Assembly: GCA_021820645.1 (NCBI GenBank)
Contig: JAKADJ010000141.1
Coordinates: 1 to 6,204, forward strand
Direction of reading: 5' to 3'
Length of the DNA stretch: 6,204 bases
Source of the DNA: Bacillota bacterium
GTDB lineage: Bacteria > Bacillota_E > Sulfobacillia > Sulfobacillales > Sulfobacillaceae
The notes under the pieces are model-generated. The model saw nothing but the letters and a program-made list of their open reading frames with translations. It was not told where the DNA came from and did not search any database. Position numbers and translations under genes: made by a program. Shown piece after piece: positions 5,046 to 6,204 of this stretch (position 1 is its first letter; each line of letters opens with the position of its first letter).

Positions 5046-6035
5046 CTATGGAGTGAATCTCCAGACCACATTTAAAGAGCGGCCGGTCGTGCGTCCCCCG
5101 ATCCATAACTCCTGATGCCCAGTTAGAGAGACGACCGCTCCGTATCCAGCAGGCTCGGGCAAATTCGGCCCTTTCATCCACCGTTGGCCAGACCCATCCC
5201 AGAAATACGTGACCCTAGTCCAGCCCTTCGAGGTCCGCCCCCCGGCCACCCAAAGGGTTCCATTTAATGTAAAGGCTTCGGCATACTGCAAGGCCATGGG
5301 ATACGGCATCAAGCGCTGTAGTTGGCCCGTTTTTAGGTTAATTTGAACCGCTTGGCGAGTGGGCCCGTTCGTTGTCAGCCCCCCCACGACATAGAGCGTC
5401 GTGCGCCACCGAGCGCAAGCGGCATAGCGCACCCCCAATGGCATCCGCGTAAAAATCACAGCCCCGCGTCCGACGGTATATCGCCACACCAGGTTAGACG
5501 GTACGCCGTTCCCATGCCCGCCCACCAAATAGGCAGCATTGTGCCACCAAACCGCGCCCAAGTCGGAACGAGCTATCGGCAGTGGTGGTAGGATATGCGT
5601 CTGATAAGGAGTGCCCAAATCCATCTCTTGAATGGTGTCGGTCGAACGGAAGGTTCCACCGCCAACCATTAAAAGATGTGGGCCCGCAATCACCAGTGCC
5701 GCATCATGCACCGGGTCGGGTAGGGAACCAATGTGTACAAATTGTTGCCCTCGCAGTGCCCATACTCCCGCATGGCTTTGGGTGTTAATGCCTCCCGCCA
5801 CGTACACCACATCGCCGGCGGCCCCTGCGCTAAGCCCCTGTAAGGGCATAGGTAGCGCCATCGTCGTCGCTGTCCATTGAGGAGCACGTCCTGCTTTGGC
5901 AGGTCGATTGATTGGCGCTAGCAAAGATCCACGGGACGTGGGATTACGATACGCTAATAAGATGCACCCTATAGCCAGCATCAGTGCGACGAAAGAGAAT
6001 CCCCAAAACCGTGGACGAACTTGACGACGTGCCAT
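5046..6035 (-). CDS. Membrane-anchored kelch-repeat beta-propeller protein
   Basis: This 329-residue protein has a short basic N-terminus (MARRQVRPRF), one hydrophobic helix at about 10-29, a linker of some 45 residues, and a propeller domain filling the rest, presumably outside the membrane. Six kelch units are recognised by a hydrophobic strand ending in Gly-Gly: VYVAGG (81-82), LLMVGG (125-126), AYLVGG (172-173), LYVVGG (218-219), LWVAGG (265-266) and ELWIGG (313-314). They are spaced 44-48 residues apart, as in classical kelch blades. No catalytic domain is attached, so a binding or scaffold role is likely, with unknown partner. The frame is open to an ATG at 6137, but those 34 residues do not resemble a signal sequence and have no ribosome site. 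The ATG at 6035 puts the basic residues and helix at the front. It has no ribosome site either, but has TATAAT six bases upstream. The DUF420 gene follows about 40 bases downstream. Confidence 0.88.
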   Translation of the reverse strand: MARRQVRPRFWGFSFVALMLAIGCILLAYRNPTSRGSLLAPINRPAKAGRAPQWTATTMALPMPLQGLSAGAAGDVVYVAGGINTQSHAGVWALRGQQFVHIGSLPDPVHDAALVIAGPHLLMVGGGTFRSTDTIQEMDLGTPYQTHILPPLPIARSDLGAVWWHNAAYLVGGHGNGVPSNLVWRYTVGRGAVIFTRMPLGVRYAACARWRTTLYVVGGLTTNGPTRQAVQINLKTGQLQRLMPYPMALQYAEAFTLNGTLWVAGGRTSKGWTRVTYFWDGSGQRWMKGPNLPEPAGYGAVVSLTGHQELWIGGRTTGRSLNVVWRFTP

Positions 6036-6041
6036 GCTGGA

Positions 6042-6070
6042 ATTATAGAAAGCTCTTGCAAAAAAATCCA
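6042..6070 (-). promoter_or_regulatory. Promoter of the kelch gene, probably leaderless
   Basis: On the minus strand a consensus -10 TATAAT occupies 6047-6042, with TGGATT (6070-6065) 17 bases upstream as a weak -35 (three of six matches). Six bases separate the -10 from the ATG at 6035, so transcription should start at or next to the start codon. No Shine-Dalgarno sequence is present, as expected for a leaderless message. Confidence 0.5.
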
Positions 6071-6173
6071 GAGGGCGTCCTATTAACCAACCGCGAGACG
6101 CACCATCACGACAATGATGCCAAATTGCAGCACCCATTGAAACGCGACCGAGTACCGGTAAAAATTCATGAGG

Positions 6174-6198
6174 CGCCCGATTTTCGCGAAATCGGGCG
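6174..6198. terminator. 10-bp perfect hairpin at the right edge
   Basis: CGCCCGATTT (6174-6183) pairs exactly with AAATCGGGCG (6189-6198) around the loop TCGCG; the centre also contains the palindrome TTTCGCGAAA (6182-6191). Read on the minus strand, it is followed eight bases later by TTTTT, so it could end a gene lying beyond the right edge and insulate the kelch promoter. On the plus strand only TGGCTT remains before the window ends, so a plus-strand role cannot be judged. The rest of 6071-6173 shows nothing I can support. Confidence 0.55.
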
Positions 6199-6204
6199 TG
6201 GCTT

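Noticed and set aside
6036..6137. Longer kelch protein from the ATG at 6137
   Set aside because: The added 34 residues place the basic region and anchor helix internally, have no ribosome site, and cover the TATAAT promoter of the shorter form.

Overview
The window has moderate GC and holds seven confident protein genes. It looks like a chromosomal stretch of a Bacillota (Firmicutes) bacterium. The evidence is a Bacillus-type MntR, a YozB-like DUF420 membrane protein, a single-chain (homomeric-type) ATP sulfurylase with an iron-sulfur APS reductase instead of CysDN/CysC, and strong AGGAGG-type ribosome binding sites. An acidophilic, sulfur-rich lineage such as Sulfobacillus would fit, but that is an impression from protein flavour, not something shown by the sequence. 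I see no phage, IS, CRISPR, tRNA or rRNA.

Layout, left to right. Positions 1-151 are a regulatory region. It appears to carry a promoter firing leftwards out of the window, with an MntR-box-like sequence in its spacer, followed by the leader of mntR. mntR (152-571, +) encodes the manganese-responsive DtxR-family repressor. A D-alanyl-D-alanine carboxypeptidase of the S11 family (637-1623, +) follows; it has a membrane anchor at its N-terminus and lacks the usual C-terminal domain. The gap 1624-2002 has no convincing gene but contains an 11-bp inverted repeat and two small hairpins. Next comes the two-gene sulfate assimilation operon cysH-sat (2003-3834, +), in which the sat start codon lies inside the last codons of cysH. 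A compact hairpin between the two stop codons separates it from three minus-strand genes.

The minus-strand cluster, in transcription order from the right, is an N-terminally anchored six-bladed kelch propeller protein (6035-5046), a four-helix DUF420 membrane protein (about 5005-4505) and a serine carboxylesterase/phospholipase-like alpha/beta hydrolase (4512-3859). The last two overlap by 8 bases and are probably translationally coupled. The kelch gene has a perfect TATAAT six bases before its most credible ATG and no ribosome binding site, so it is a candidate leaderless message. A second promoter-like sequence (TTGACA, 17 bases, CATGAT) lies just upstream of the DUF420 gene. A 10-bp perfect hairpin closes the window at 6174-6198.

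How the genes work together: Sat makes APS from sulfate and ATP, and CysH reduces APS directly to sulfite, so no APS kinase is needed. The other genes (manganese homeostasis, peptidoglycan trimming, kelch/DUF420/esterase) show no clear common pathway. I found no evidence for a novel multi-gene system. The most interesting points are regulatory: the MntR-like operator at the left edge, the leaderless kelch start, and the start-codon/catalytic-cysteine overlap in cysH-sat.
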